A stretch of 64,000 nt of DNA from contig NZ_OY771649.1 of NCBI RefSeq assembly GCF_963674925.1, positions 1,918,233-1,982,232 of the forward strand, read 5' to 3'. A program made the translations under genes and the position numbers. The notes under the pieces are model-generated. The model was not told the DNA's origin, ran no database searches, and saw only the letters and a program-made list of their open reading frames with translations. The DNA comes from an uncultured Draconibacterium sp. (lineage in GTDB: Bacteria; Bacteroidota; Bacteroidia; Bacteroidales; Prolixibacteraceae). Position 1 is the first letter of the stretch; the number at the start of each line of letters is the position of its first letter. Below, piece by piece: positions 8,086 through 16,527 of this stretch.

Positions 8086-8772
8086 ATGAAGAAACTAATT
8101 AACCTTATTACCGGAATTATAGCAGGAATTTTCCCGCTTGTTGTTGCCGGAATTTTCAGTGTATTTATTTATAACGAGCTTCAAAATGTATTCGGAATTA
8201 TCATTGGTGTACTCCTTGCCCTAACGGCAATTTGGATTGGAATACAGATTTTCAAAAAAATTCAGCAAAACGGAATTGTTGATTTTATGGCGGTTGTAAC
8301 TGCCTCCTCTGATTTAGACAACCTGGAGCCAAGCGCGAACAGTAATACAAAAAAGAGAACGGCAAAAGAACTGGCTGAGCTAAACCATAAAAATGAAAAT
8401 ATATTTAAGGAAGGTACACTCAAAATTTTTGGCGACTGGCATGGTGAACCTTATCAAAACTCACTCAAAATAATGCGTATTGACTACAACGAAGAATTGA
8501 AACAAATGGAAATCCAATTCTCAGAGAATACAAGAATTGTAATTGATGAGCCCGATCAGATTCTGGAATCTCCATCTGTTTTGAAGATTTTATCAGCCAA
8601 AAACATAAAACTTGAATTTCAGCATATAAAGAACGGTTCAACGGAAGAAGCCAGCTATTTTAAAAACTATAAAGTGGTAAACAACCGGGTGCAAACAGAA
8701 AGCAACTTGGATTGGATAAAACATAAAATTGATACCGCAATCGGACAAGATGCACTGATAATATTTAATTAA
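8086..8772 (+). CDS. Membrane-anchored protein of unknown function
   Basis: 228 residues. Two hydrophobic helices at about 8-28 and 34-56 are followed by a soluble C-terminal domain of about 140 residues containing GTLKIFGDWHGEPYQNSLKIMRIDYNEELKQ and a run of beta-strand-like segments. I recognise no family. The ATG at 8086 follows a short gap from the YbaK-like gene, and a copy of the island repeat starts 4 bp after its stop codon. It could be part of one mobile unit with its neighbours. Confidence 0.6.
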   Translation: MKKLINLITGIIAGIFPLVVAGIFSVFIYNELQNVFGIIIGVLLALTAIWIGIQIFKKIQQNGIVDFMAVVTASSDLDNLEPSANSNTKKRTAKELAELNHKNENIFKEGTLKIFGDWHGEPYQNSLKIMRIDYNEELKQMEIQFSENTRIVIDEPDQILESPSVLKILSAKNIKLEFQHIKNGSTEEASYFKNYKVVNNRVQTESNLDWIKHKIDTAIGQDALIIFN

Positions 8773-8775
8773 AAA

Positions 8776-8834
8776 TTCTTCACCCTCATGTTCTAAACTA
8801 ACACAGAAGCTCTTCCGAAATCCTCAACGATAAC
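8776..8834. repeat. Cassette-boundary-like intergenic repeat, copy C (right half)
   Basis: Aligns with 2038-2094 over about 58 bp: TTCTT, ACC, TCATGTTCTA, ACAC, GCTCTTC, GAAA, CC, ACGA and AAC are shared in order, with two small indels. It lies between two unrelated genes on the same strand. Confidence 0.5.
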
Positions 8835-8888
8835 TCGCAAGTGACCATAAAAAATAAACAACCAACGAACAAACTAAAACCAAAAAAA

Positions 8889-9299
8889 ATGAAACTCAAC
8901 CAACCAGGTACGAAATGCCCAAATTGTCAATCAGCTATCCGATTGAGATTATTCCGAAACAGAGATGAGATTATTCAATGTAAAGATTGTAAGGCTTTAT
9001 TAATTGAAACACCAAAAAGCAGAATGATTTCGAGCATTGTACTTGTACTTGGCATATTTGCGGCAATTGGAGTTCCCCTGCTAATCGATTATTTCTTCAT
9101 TGGTGTTCTATTGCTACTGGTATCTTTTTCCATAGCACAAGCACTAATAAAGTTAAGTGTGGCCAAACGCGATTTAAAAATCAGGGACAAAATCACCAAC
9201 CGGGTTTCGTACATACAAAAATCGGACTGGGAAGAAATAGTAAAGAACGCCAAAAACGGTAAAATTAATTATGAAATTATTGAGCACTTAGAACCTTAA
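8889..9299 (+). CDS. Small zinc-ribbon membrane protein
   Basis: 136 residues. It opens with a zinc ribbon of two CxxC knuckles (C10-C13 in CPNC, C31-C34 in CKDC), then has two adjacent membrane helices (about 47-85) and a short cytoplasmic tail. The family is not recognised. Start ATG 8889 is preferred to GTG 8841 because the upstream codons would run through repeat copy C. The stop lies in TTAACCCGCATGTTATCT (9296-), which resembles TTAACCGTCATGTTCTAT of copy A, so a fourth degenerate repeat copy seems to mark the end of the island. Confidence 0.6.
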   Translation: MKLNQPGTKCPNCQSAIRLRLFRNRDEIIQCKDCKALLIETPKSRMISSIVLVLGIFAAIGVPLLIDYFFIGVLLLLVSFSIAQALIKLSVAKRDLKIRDKITNRVSYIQKSDWEEIVKNAKNGKINYEIIEHLEP

Positions 9300-9409
9300 C
9301 CCGCATGTTATCTCTGGTTTAACTTATTAAATATCACCCCTCCACAATTTTTATTCGCTAATGATTTGTATAGTTTCGCGGGCCAAACAAAAATTATAAT
9401 CAGGGAAGT

Positions 9410-10513
9410 ATGATTTGCGAACTGGCAAAAAAAGACATTGAAGAACTACAGACCACAAACGTATTACCGCAAACCACTTTTTGGGGCCGTATAAAACGGA
9501 ATCAGGGTTTTATTCCGAAAGGTTTTGAGCTTACCATTTCGCGCGATTTATTGGTTACAAGCGCCAATTCGCTGGAGAAAAAAGAGGAAGATTTGCTGGT
9601 ACTCATCAAGTATGTAAATCCTGACGCTTGTTTTGCCTATGTTCCGTACGGCCCGAAACTGGAGCCAACTTTCGAAAACCAGGGGCTTCTTTTAGAGCAG
9701 TTATCAGAATCGATACGACCACACCTGCCTGCCAATTGTATTTTTATTCGTTACGACCTGACCTGGGAGAACCAGTGGGCCGCCGAGGATGATTATTTCG
9801 ATGAGCAGGGAAACTGGATTGGTCCGCCACCTGCCCATACGCAGGAATACCGGGTAAATTTTAACACCGTTACCGGGAATGTAAAAAAGAGTATCGAGGA
9901 CAACCTGCCTAAAAATACCTTCTTTCTCGACCTTACTTTAAACGAGCAGGAATTGATGTACAACATGCGCTACAATACCCGCTACAACGTACGCAAGGCC
10001 AATAAAAGAGGAATACGCGTACGCGAATACGGGCTGGAGCAAATAGGCGACTGGTATAAATTATACTACGATACGGCCATGCGTCATAATATGGTTATGC
10101 AAAGCCAGGACTACTTTTCATCTATTCTGAAAAACCAGGATAACAGCAAAAACGGAGTGACGGTAAAAATGTTAATGGCCGATATTGACGGACGTTTTCT
10201 GTCGTCGATGTTTTTGGTTTTATCGCGAAAACGCGGAACCTATCTGTATGGCGCCTCTTCCTCGGAGAAAGACAATTTAATGGCCAGTTACGCGCTGCAA
10301 TGGGAGTCGATACGAATCTCGAAAGAATGGGGTTGTACCGAGTACGACATGTTTGGCTCGGCCCCTAACTTAGATAGCAGTCACCCGCTACACGGCGTAC
10401 ACATCTACAAAAAAGGATTTGGTGGCGACCTGTACCACAGAATGGGATGCTGGGATTATCCCTACGACCAAAAACAGTACGATATTTATCGTTTGCAGGA
10501 AGCACAGAAATAG
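9410..10513 (+). CDS. FemX/FemAB-family aminoacyltransferase (lipid II peptide-bridge type)
   Basis: 367 residues with the twin GNAT-like FemX fold. Typical features are TFWGRIKRNQGF near the N terminus, MRYNTRYNVRKANKRGI in the centre (the conserved NxRxNxRKA segment), LYGASSSEKDNLMASYALQWESIRISKEWGCTEYDMFG, and the C-terminal GVHIYKKGFGGDL. Family members transfer an amino acid from aminoacyl-tRNA to the stem peptide of peptidoglycan precursors; the substrate here is unknown. It is convergent with fabF, 51 bp apart. The GC-richer codons mark the return to core genome after the island. Confidence 0.85.
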   Translation: MICELAKKDIEELQTTNVLPQTTFWGRIKRNQGFIPKGFELTISRDLLVTSANSLEKKEEDLLVLIKYVNPDACFAYVPYGPKLEPTFENQGLLLEQLSESIRPHLPANCIFIRYDLTWENQWAAEDDYFDEQGNWIGPPPAHTQEYRVNFNTVTGNVKKSIEDNLPKNTFFLDLTLNEQELMYNMRYNTRYNVRKANKRGIRVREYGLEQIGDWYKLYYDTAMRHNMVMQSQDYFSSILKNQDNSKNGVTVKMLMADIDGRFLSSMFLVLSRKRGTYLYGASSSEKDNLMASYALQWESIRISKEWGCTEYDMFGSAPNLDSSHPLHGVHIYKKGFGGDLYHRMGCWDYPYDQKQYDIYRLQEAQK

Positions 10514-10564
10514 TTTCTCGTAAATTTCGCAGAATTACGCGGATCAAATAAATCAGCGAGCCAT

Positions 10565-11815
10565 CTACTCCACCCACTTTTTAAACACCAAAGTAGCATT
10601 GTGTCCACCAAAACCAAAGCTGTTGGTAATGGCCACATCAACGTTGGTATATACACTTTCCCCGGTAATTATATTGATCGTTTTCGGAATTACCGGATCA
10701 ATTTCGGTGGTGTTAATAGTAGGTGTGATTATCCCTTTTTCGATAGCTTTAATACAAAGAATTGATTCCACCGCTCCGGCTGCGCCAAGTAGATGGCCGG
10801 TCATCGATTTTGAGCCACTTATTTTTAGGTTCTGTGGATTTTCGCCAAACAACCGGCGTATGGCTTCTATTTCGCTGATATCGCCAATGGGCGTTGATGT
10901 AGCGTGCGCATTCAGGTAATCCACCTCTTCGGGTTTTACCCCGGCTTCGTTTAATGCAAATTCCATGGCTTTTGAAGCGCCTTCGCCATCGGGGTGCGAT
11001 GCGGCCACATGATAAGCATCGGATGTCATGGCAGCGCCCACAATTTCGGCGTATATTTTTGCGCCACGTTGTTTGGCATGCTCGTAATCTTCCAAAATAA
11101 GTGTTCCGGCACCCTCTCCCATTACAAAACCATCGCGGTTAATATCAAACGGTCGCGATGCCTTTTCGGGGTGCTCGTTATTCACCGACAACGCACGCAT
11201 GGCATTAAAACCGCCCATCCCCATTTCTATGATTCCGGCTTCAGATCCTCCGGTAACAAAAACCTTAGCTTTACCAAGCTTAATGTAGTTAAAGGCATCC
11301 ATTATTGCCGTGTTGGAGGTGGCACATGCCGACGAAGTGGTAAAAGACATTCCTTTAAGACCATATTTCAGGGAAATGATTCCGGCTCCCATATTGATCA
11401 GCATTTTGGGCCCCAGCATCGGGCTAAAACGAGGAATTCCGGTTTTTGCAAAAATTTTTACTTCTTTTTCGAAATAATCCATACCTCCCTGTCCTGTTCC
11501 CCATATCACGCCAATGTCGTATGGATCGATGCTTTTCAGATCAAGACCACTATCGTTAAGCGCTTCTTCTGTGGCTATTAAAGCATATTGCGAAAAAAGA
11601 TCGGTACGTTTAATATCTGTACGGTCGAGGTAATCGGTTACCTTGAAGTTTTTAAGCTCGCAGGCAAATTTTGTTTTAAAATTTGCTGTATCGAATTTGG
11701 TAATGGGTGCTGCACCACTGGTTCCGGTCACCGCATTTTCCCAAAATTCGTTTATGTTATTGCCGATAGGCGTAAGTGCTCCAAGCCCGGTAATTACAAC
11801 TCGTCGTTTTTCCAT
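10565..11815 (-). CDS. fabF: 3-oxoacyl-[acyl-carrier-protein] synthase II
   Basis: 416 residues. This condensing enzyme of type II fatty acid synthesis elongates acyl-ACP with malonyl-ACP in the cytoplasm. The catalytic triad is visible: C164 in SSACATSNTA, H304 in NAHATSTPIGD and H341 in GHLLGAAGA. Length and motifs are those of a housekeeping FabF. Neither acpP nor rnc is adjacent, which is a common FabF arrangement in this phylum. A -7 box on the - strand at 11914-11921 implies a 5' leader of about 100 nt. Confidence 0.95.
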   Translation of the reverse strand: MEKRRVVITGLGALTPIGNNINEFWENAVTGTSGAAPITKFDTANFKTKFACELKNFKVTDYLDRTDIKRTDLFSQYALIATEEALNDSGLDLKSIDPYDIGVIWGTGQGGMDYFEKEVKIFAKTGIPRFSPMLGPKMLINMGAGIISLKYGLKGMSFTTSSACATSNTAIMDAFNYIKLGKAKVFVTGGSEAGIIEMGMGGFNAMRALSVNNEHPEKASRPFDINRDGFVMGEGAGTLILEDYEHAKQRGAKIYAEIVGAAMTSDAYHVAASHPDGEGASKAMEFALNEAGVKPEEVDYLNAHATSTPIGDISEIEAIRRLFGENPQNLKISGSKSMTGHLLGAAGAVESILCIKAIEKGIITPTINTTEIDPVIPKTINIITGESVYTNVDVAITNSFGFGGHNATLVFKKWVE

Positions 11816-11913
11816 AATAAAACAGCACTCCCCTTTAACAGGTTATGCCTAACAGTTTTGATTTAGCTTCTGATTTATTCATAACGGCAAACTCTGCTGC
11901 TATGATTTTCAAA

Positions 11914-11921
11914 CAAATATA
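11914..11921 (-). promoter_or_regulatory. -7 promoter box upstream of fabF
   Basis: TATATTTG read on the - strand fits TAnnTTTG, about 100 bases before the fabF start. No good -33 element is visible at the usual spacing. Confidence 0.4.
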
Positions 11922-11967
11922 AGCACTTATTTAAAAGATGAACTTTATCCCTCCGGCAATTTCAGTT

Positions 11968-12798
11968 TTAACTGAGCTGAATCCGATTCAGATGCAGTCC
12001 TTCGCTTTGAACAGAGCGGGCATATTTTACTGCCGGCTTTCCGAAAAGCAGAATATAACCCAACTCATGATCTTCCGGAATTCCAATTTGTTTCCCTAAC
12101 TCAGGGGCAATAATTTTCAGTACCATTTTTATAAATCCATTCCATAGCGTACCGATGTTGTAAGAATTGGCAAGCAACTCGAAATAACTCAATGCAATGT
12201 GGCAATCAGCATCGGGTGATGCTACATTTTTTGGTGCCGATGTAATCAAAACATGCGGCGCATCGCGGAAAAGAACATCAATGTGTTTGCTTTCCCATAA
12301 ACGTTGCAGATCGTTTAAAAACGCCATTCGTTCTGGTAATTTTCCTGCAGCATTGGCGTCCTTAATTGCCTGGTAAACCGCCTCTCGTAATTTACTCAAT
12401 TCGCTCTTCGTCTCGGTTACAGAGAACATTACCATATTTTTATTGTGCCCCGTCGGAGCATAAGCAGCTGTTTCCAGTAATTCGTGAATGAATTCCGGCT
12501 TTAACTCATCGGGTTTAAACTTTCGGATTGATCGTCGGGTTTTTATTAATTGCGACAATGCCTCCGGTTCAACAATATTCTTATTTACCGGAATACTGTC
12601 TTCCGGATTCTTGCCCCAAATGGATAAAGCTGCGGTAGGACAAATTGCCAGACAGTGCTGACATTTTATACACTGCGCTTCTTTACCTTCTTTAATTTCA
12701 GGGTATTCGCTTTTTGGGTTGATTACCAGTGTTGGGCAATCGGCAGCGCACAAACCACATTGGGTACATTTCTCTTTGTCAATTATAAAATCGATCAT
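11968..12798 (-). CDS. Ferredoxin-nitroreductase fusion protein
   Basis: 276 residues. An N-terminal 2x[4Fe-4S] ferredoxin (C11, C14, C17, C21 and C43, C46, C49, C53; motifs CTQCGLCAADCP and CIKCQHCLAICP) is fused to an FMN nitroreductase domain (about 80-276), with TRRSIRKFKPDE, AAYAPTGHNKN and the late GYILLFGKP. The ferredoxin probably feeds electrons to the flavin. Substrate unknown; members of the group reduce nitroaromatics or quinones. A -7 box TATCTTTG lies on the - strand at 12822-12829, 24 bp before the start. The group II intron ends about 80 bp upstream. Confidence 0.88.
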   Translation of the reverse strand: MIDFIIDKEKCTQCGLCAADCPTLVINPKSEYPEIKEGKEAQCIKCQHCLAICPTAALSIWGKNPEDSIPVNKNIVEPEALSQLIKTRRSIRKFKPDELKPEFIHELLETAAYAPTGHNKNMVMFSVTETKSELSKLREAVYQAIKDANAAGKLPERMAFLNDLQRLWESKHIDVLFRDAPHVLITSAPKNVASPDADCHIALSYFELLANSYNIGTLWNGFIKMVLKIIAPELGKQIGIPEDHELGYILLFGKPAVKYARSVQSEGLHLNRIQLS

Positions 12799-12877
12799 TT
12801 TGGTTTTTGTTTTTGGTAGTGCAAAGATAGCAGTTGCAATGAGAACACTCCTTTTGAGTTTCTGCGAAAGGGGTAAA

Positions 12878-13458
12878 ATCGAGTAGCCCGCCCCGCCAGC
12901 AAACGCTAGCAGGGAGAGGCTCTCACACCACCGTACGTACGGGTCTCGTATACGGCGGTTCGCTAAGCATCAATACCATGCTCTTTTCACCATGATAGCT
13001 ATGTCCGAGTTTAGGATATGGCTAGATGAGAAAACTCAAGCTTCCATATCGAATTTAGGACAGCCCAACGTTCAGCCCTTCCCTAACTTGTGAGACCTCT
13101 GCAACTAATGCAGCTCGTTACTGTTAGGTACTATGGCGTCTGCTGACTTCCTGACGGCCCGCCAGCTGGCGGACATCAGGATCTCCCCAGGTAAGAGCAT
13201 CTTCCTTCCTCCAATCCCTGCTGAATCTACTTAATAAACACTATCCTTTTCAGGCTTTAGGACGTTACAATGATGTGCTTGCTCATCCGGTTTATCAAGC
13301 CTCGTATCCAGTTTCTGTTCGTCAGTACCGGAGTTTGTAGTCTCGCTTCCTTCACTCCTAACCTCACGATTAACGAGCTTGCGACTTACTAACGGTTCGA
13401 AGCGTTACCTCCGCCCGTAAGGGACTTACACCCTCTGGAATAATTTTATGCATCACAC
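12878..13458 (-). mobile_element. ORF-less group II intron
   Basis: Read on the - strand, 581 bp from GTGTG (5' end at 13458, the group II GUGYG consensus) to CTACTCGAT (3' end at 12878). Domain V is clear near 12920-12965: ACCGCCGTA and TACGGTGGT pair across a loop containing CGAGA, followed by a domain VI stem just before the 3' end. Upstream domain I-like segments include CCAGAGGGTGTAAGTCCC, GTGAAGGAAGCGAGAC and TTACCTGGGGAGATCC. No reverse transcriptase/maturase frame exists in domain IV, so the intron could only move if helped in trans. It sits in the intergenic space between the ars terminator and the nitroreductase promoter, interrupting no gene. Exact ends rest on consensus and are plausible to within a few bases. 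Confidence 0.87.
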
Positions 13459-13543
13459 TACCATTTAACACCGAAAATTTGTATTTTCAACATTTTTCCT
13501 GAGCTTTCAGTAGTGTGTGCACATGCTCATGCTGGGCACACAC

Positions 13544-13587
13544 AAAAAACAGGTAACATTTAGCTTCCCTGCTAATCATTACCTGTT
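13544..13587 (-). terminator. Terminator of the arsR-arsC-acr3 operon
   Basis: On the - strand, AACAGGTAA (13579-13587) pairs with TTACCTGTT (13548-13556), with an inner TAGC/GCTA stem, and is followed by a run of T (13544-13549). It lies 49 bp after the acr3 stop. Confidence 0.85.
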
Positions 13588-13635
13588 CTCAATCTTTTAA
13601 GATTAAATGAACTTGTTAACTCATTTTAAGTCCGA

Positions 13636-14667
13636 TTAATACTTCCACTTATTGGCCAACCTCACCAGCGAGATCATTACCGGCACTTCAACCAAAACAC
13701 CAACTACCGTTACCATTGCAGCCGGAGATTGTAATCCGAACAAAGCAATTGCAACAGCCACTGCCAGCTCGAAAAAGTTACTGGCACCAATCATTGCAGC
13801 CGGAGAACAAATGGCGTGTGGTAATTTTAATTTTCGGCCGCCAAACCAGGCAATAAAAAAGATAATGTAGGTTTGTATTACCAGCGGAATGGCAACCAGA
13901 ACAATGATCAGCGGATTTTTAACGATAATATTTCCCTGGAAAGCAAACAACAAAACCAGCGTAAGCAACAAGGCAATTATTGAAACCGGTTTAAACTTCG
14001 GCAGAAAGGTGCTCTTAAACCATTCTTCGCCCTTTTGTTTAACAAGCATTTTGTGGGTAATGTAACCGGCCAGAAGCGGCACGACCACAAATACAACGAT
14101 ACTGGCAACCAGTGTGTCGTACGGAATGGTAATATTTGTAATTCCCAACAAGAATCCTACAATCGGGATAAAAGCCACCAAAATAATCAGGTCGTTAACC
14201 GAAACCTGCACCAGTGTGTAGTTCGGGTCTCCGTTGGTTAAATAACTCCACACAAAAACCATTGCTGTACACGGCGCAGCTCCCAGCAGAATTGCTCCGG
14301 CAATGTATTCTCCGGCCTGCTCGGGCGAAATAAAAGCTGAATAAATTTTTGAGAAAAAGATCCAGGCAAAAAATGCCATTGTAAAAGGTTTTATCAGCCA
14401 GTTTACAACTAAGGTAAGGATTAAACCTTTTGGGCGTTTGCCCACATTCCTGATACTCGAAAAATCAACCTGAAGCATCATCGGATAAATCATCATCCAG
14501 ATTAAAATAGCAACCGGAATGTTAACCTTGTAAATTTCCATGTTGCTCAATACCTGGATGCTATCTCCGGCAAAGTGCCCAATGCCAATTCCTACAGCAA
14601 TACAAATTGCCACCCACAGACTCAGGTATTTTTCAAAAAAACCGATTTGTTTTTTGCTGTTACTCAT
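13636..14667 (-). CDS. acr3: Arsenite efflux transporter, ACR3 family
   Basis: 343 residues, about ten membrane helices; exports As(III) across the inner membrane using the proton gradient. The conserved cysteine essential in ACR3 proteins is present as C133 in GAAPCTAMVFVWS. Other family blocks are PMMLQVDFSSIRNVG, VSVNDLIIL and SNFFELAVAVAIALFG. It is the last gene of arsR-arsC-acr3, 33 bp after arsC and followed by a strong terminator. Expression should be arsenite-induced through the upstream ArsR. Confidence 0.95.
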   Translation of the reverse strand: MSNSKKQIGFFEKYLSLWVAICIAVGIGIGHFAGDSIQVLSNMEIYKVNIPVAILIWMMIYPMMLQVDFSSIRNVGKRPKGLILTLVVNWLIKPFTMAFFAWIFFSKIYSAFISPEQAGEYIAGAILLGAAPCTAMVFVWSYLTNGDPNYTLVQVSVNDLIILVAFIPIVGFLLGITNITIPYDTLVASIVVFVVVPLLAGYITHKMLVKQKGEEWFKSTFLPKFKPVSIIALLLTLVLLFAFQGNIIVKNPLIIVLVAIPLVIQTYIIFFIAWFGGRKLKLPHAICSPAAMIGASNFFELAVAVAIALFGLQSPAAMVTVVGVLVEVPVMISLVRLANKWKY

Positions 14668-14700
14668 TTTTTAGCGTTTACAGTTAAGCAAAAACAACAT

Positions 14701-15126
14701 TTAAAGTTGTGGTTTAATCTCTTCCTCATATAGTTTGTAAAAGCGTTCTTTAATTTCGTCGCGTACCCTGATAAACTCGCTCCAGATAAACTCGTCGGTA
14801 CCGGTAGCATGCGATGGATCGTCGAAGCCGATATGCAGGCGATGTTTCACTTCTCCGAAAAAAGCAGGGCAATTTTCGTTGGCACCGCCACAAACGGTAA
14901 TTACGTAATCCCATTTATCGTTTAAAAATTTCTGAACTGAATCGGAAGTATGTCCGCTGATATCGATACCAATTTCGGCCATTGCTTTAACAGCTTTACG
15001 GTTAAGTTTTCCGGAAGCTTCGGTACCTCCTGATTCAACCTGAATACGCGCATCGAACGATTGTAAAAAGCCATGTGCCATTTGGCTGCGGCAGCTATTA
15101 CCTGTACAAAGAATTAATACTTTCAT
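14701..15126 (-). CDS. arsC: Arsenate reductase, thioredoxin-coupled low-Mr phosphatase type
   Basis: 141 residues; reduces As(V) to As(III) for export by Acr3. The P-loop CTGNSCR starts at C7, and C79 and C86 in CGGANENC complete the redox triad at the same spacing as C10/C82/C89 of the staphylococcal pI258 enzyme. Electrons should therefore come from thioredoxin. I use ATG 15126 rather than 15177 because the phosphatase fold begins at MKVLILC and the earlier start would overlap arsR. Second gene of the operon. Confidence 0.93.
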   Translation of the reverse strand: MKVLILCTGNSCRSQMAHGFLQSFDARIQVESGGTEASGKLNRKAVKAMAEIGIDISGHTSDSVQKFLNDKWDYVITVCGGANENCPAFFGEVKHRLHIGFDDPSHATGTDEFIWSEFIRVRDEIKERFYKLYEEEIKPQL

Positions 15127-15148
15127 TTTATTTTTTAATTGAATATTA

Positions 15149-15484
15149 TTACGATTTACATTCATAATTCCCCACATTCAGGGCACCTAAGAATTCTTCG
15201 ATTACCGCTTTTACCTCGGCAATCTTCTCCGAATTCAAACAATATTTTGTTCGAACACCTTCGATATGACCTTGTATCAAGCCGGCTTCTTTCAACTCTT
15301 TTATGTGCTGATTTACAGTGGTTCTGCCCAATGGTAATTCTTCCGAAAGATCGCCGGTTATGCAACTGTTTGCTTCCGACAGGTATTGCAAAATTTTTAA
15401 ACGTGCCGGGTGCGCCAACACCTTAAACCAGGCGGCTTGCGTTTTCAGCTCCTCATCGAATAAATCTGTTTTTGATTGTACCAT
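15149..15484 (-). CDS. arsR: ArsR/SmtB-family arsenic-responsive repressor
   Basis: 111-residue winged-helix repressor controlling arsC-acr3. The ArsR helix-turn-helix reads SCITGDLSEELPLGRTTVNQHIKELKEAGLI. C41 and C82 (in KYCLN) are candidate As(III) ligands; the classical CxC pair of the E. coli type is absent, so the sensing site differs. First gene of the operon, 22 bp ahead of arsC. A perfect 9-bp inverted repeat with an 8-bp spacer lies 10 bp upstream of its start, consistent with autoregulation. Confidence 0.9.
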   Translation of the reverse strand: MVQSKTDLFDEELKTQAAWFKVLAHPARLKILQYLSEANSCITGDLSEELPLGRTTVNQHIKELKEAGLIQGHIEGVRTKYCLNSEKIAEVKAVIEEFLGALNVGNYECKS

Positions 15485-15493
15485 TGCTGTTTA

Positions 15494-15535
15494 TTTTGAC
15501 GCAAATATACGTCAAAATAAATTCCGACGTATATA
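15494..15535 (-). promoter_or_regulatory. Candidate ArsR operator of the arsR-arsC-acr3 operon
   Basis: Two overlapping perfect inverted repeats: ATTTTGACG-N8-CGTCAAAAT at 15494-15519 and ATATACGTC-N12-GACGTATAT at 15506-15535. They share the CGTC half-site at 15511-15514 and lie just upstream of arsR. Position and symmetry support repressor binding; which repeat is bound is unknown. Confidence 0.75.
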
Positions 15536-15594
15536 TACATCTAAACAAATCATTAAATTAAGGTAAACTGATTCTTAGGTGGAGAAAATGGGAG

Positions 15595-16527
15595 TTAGAA
15601 CCACTCGCGTTTTCGGAAAATAAGGATACCGATAAGTGCCAGAACTACCGAAATTCCGAGGATGAGAAAAAATGCCCAACGATGCGTTTCCAGATTGTTT
15701 GGCACGTTCATTCCGTAAAAACTGGCTACAAGTGTTGGAATCATCAAAATAATGGAAATGGAAGCCAGCTGTTTCATCACCACATTCAGGTTGTTTGAAA
15801 TAACCGAAGCAAAAGCATCCATCATTCCACTTTGAATGTCGGAATAAATCTGTGCCATATCAAGCGCCTGTTTGTTTTCGATTATCGCATCTTCCAGCAA
15901 ATCTTCGTTGATCTCGCTAATCGAGCGCCGGTTACCATTCTTCAATTTGGCCAAAACCAGCTCATTGGCTTTTATTGAAGTGATAAAAAACACCAGGCAT
16001 TTTTCCATTTTCAGCAGTCGGTTCAACTCCTTGTTTCGGATCGATTTTTCCAGATCCTGCTCAATAATGGCCGTTTGCTGGTTAATGTATTTCAGATAAC
16101 GCAAATAGGTATTGGCCGTGCGCAGAAACAGTTTCAGCGCAAAATTCAACACGTCTTTAACCGGGCGAACATTGTCGCGGTACAGCGACGGACTATCGTA
16201 AGGCAACACCTCGTTTTCAACCTGACAAATGGTAATGGTAAAACTTTCGGTCATAAAAATACCCAGCGGCACCGTAAAATACGGAACTCCGTTATCCTTG
16301 TCGGGCACCGGAATACGAATAATGATCAGCGACCAATCATCGTCGTGCTCAATCCTCGAACGTTCATCGGCATCGAGAATATCGCGCACAACATCATGCG
16401 GTACATTAAAATCTTTAGTAAGTAGTTCTATTTCGTTGGCGTTGGGTTGCGTAACATTAATCCAGCAGCCGCTTTCCGGCTTTTCAATTTCGTTGTATCC
16501 ACCAAAGGTTTTGAATATTTTCAACAT
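15595..16527 (-). CDS. corA: CorA-family divalent cation channel
   Basis: 310 residues. A large cytoplasmic funnel domain and coiled helix lead into two C-terminal membrane helices, with the signature YGMNVP just after the first one. It forms pentameric Mg2+ (or Co2+/Ni2+) channels in the inner membrane. Start ATG 16527 is decided by an unusually strong ribosome binding site, AGAGGAGG 8-10 bases upstream, rare in this phylum. The leader can form alternative pairings that involve this site. It is divergent from the small + strand gene at 16837. Confidence 0.92.
   Translation of the reverse strand: MLKIFKTFGGYNEIEKPESGCWINVTQPNANEIELLTKDFNVPHDVVRDILDADERSRIEHDDDWSLIIIRIPVPDKDNGVPYFTVPLGIFMTESFTITICQVENEVLPYDSPSLYRDNVRPVKDVLNFALKLFLRTANTYLRYLKYINQQTAIIEQDLEKSIRNKELNRLLKMEKCLVFFITSIKANELVLAKLKNGNRRSISEINEDLLEDAIIENKQALDMAQIYSDIQSGMMDAFASVISNNLNVVMKQLASISIILMIPTLVASFYGMNVPNNLETHRWAFFLILGISVVLALIGILIFRKREWF

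Noticed and set aside
10565..11815. Part of a polyketide or aryl-polyene cluster
   Set aside because: No ACP, ketoreductase, dehydratase or other ketosynthase is adjacent; the sequence is a standard FabF.
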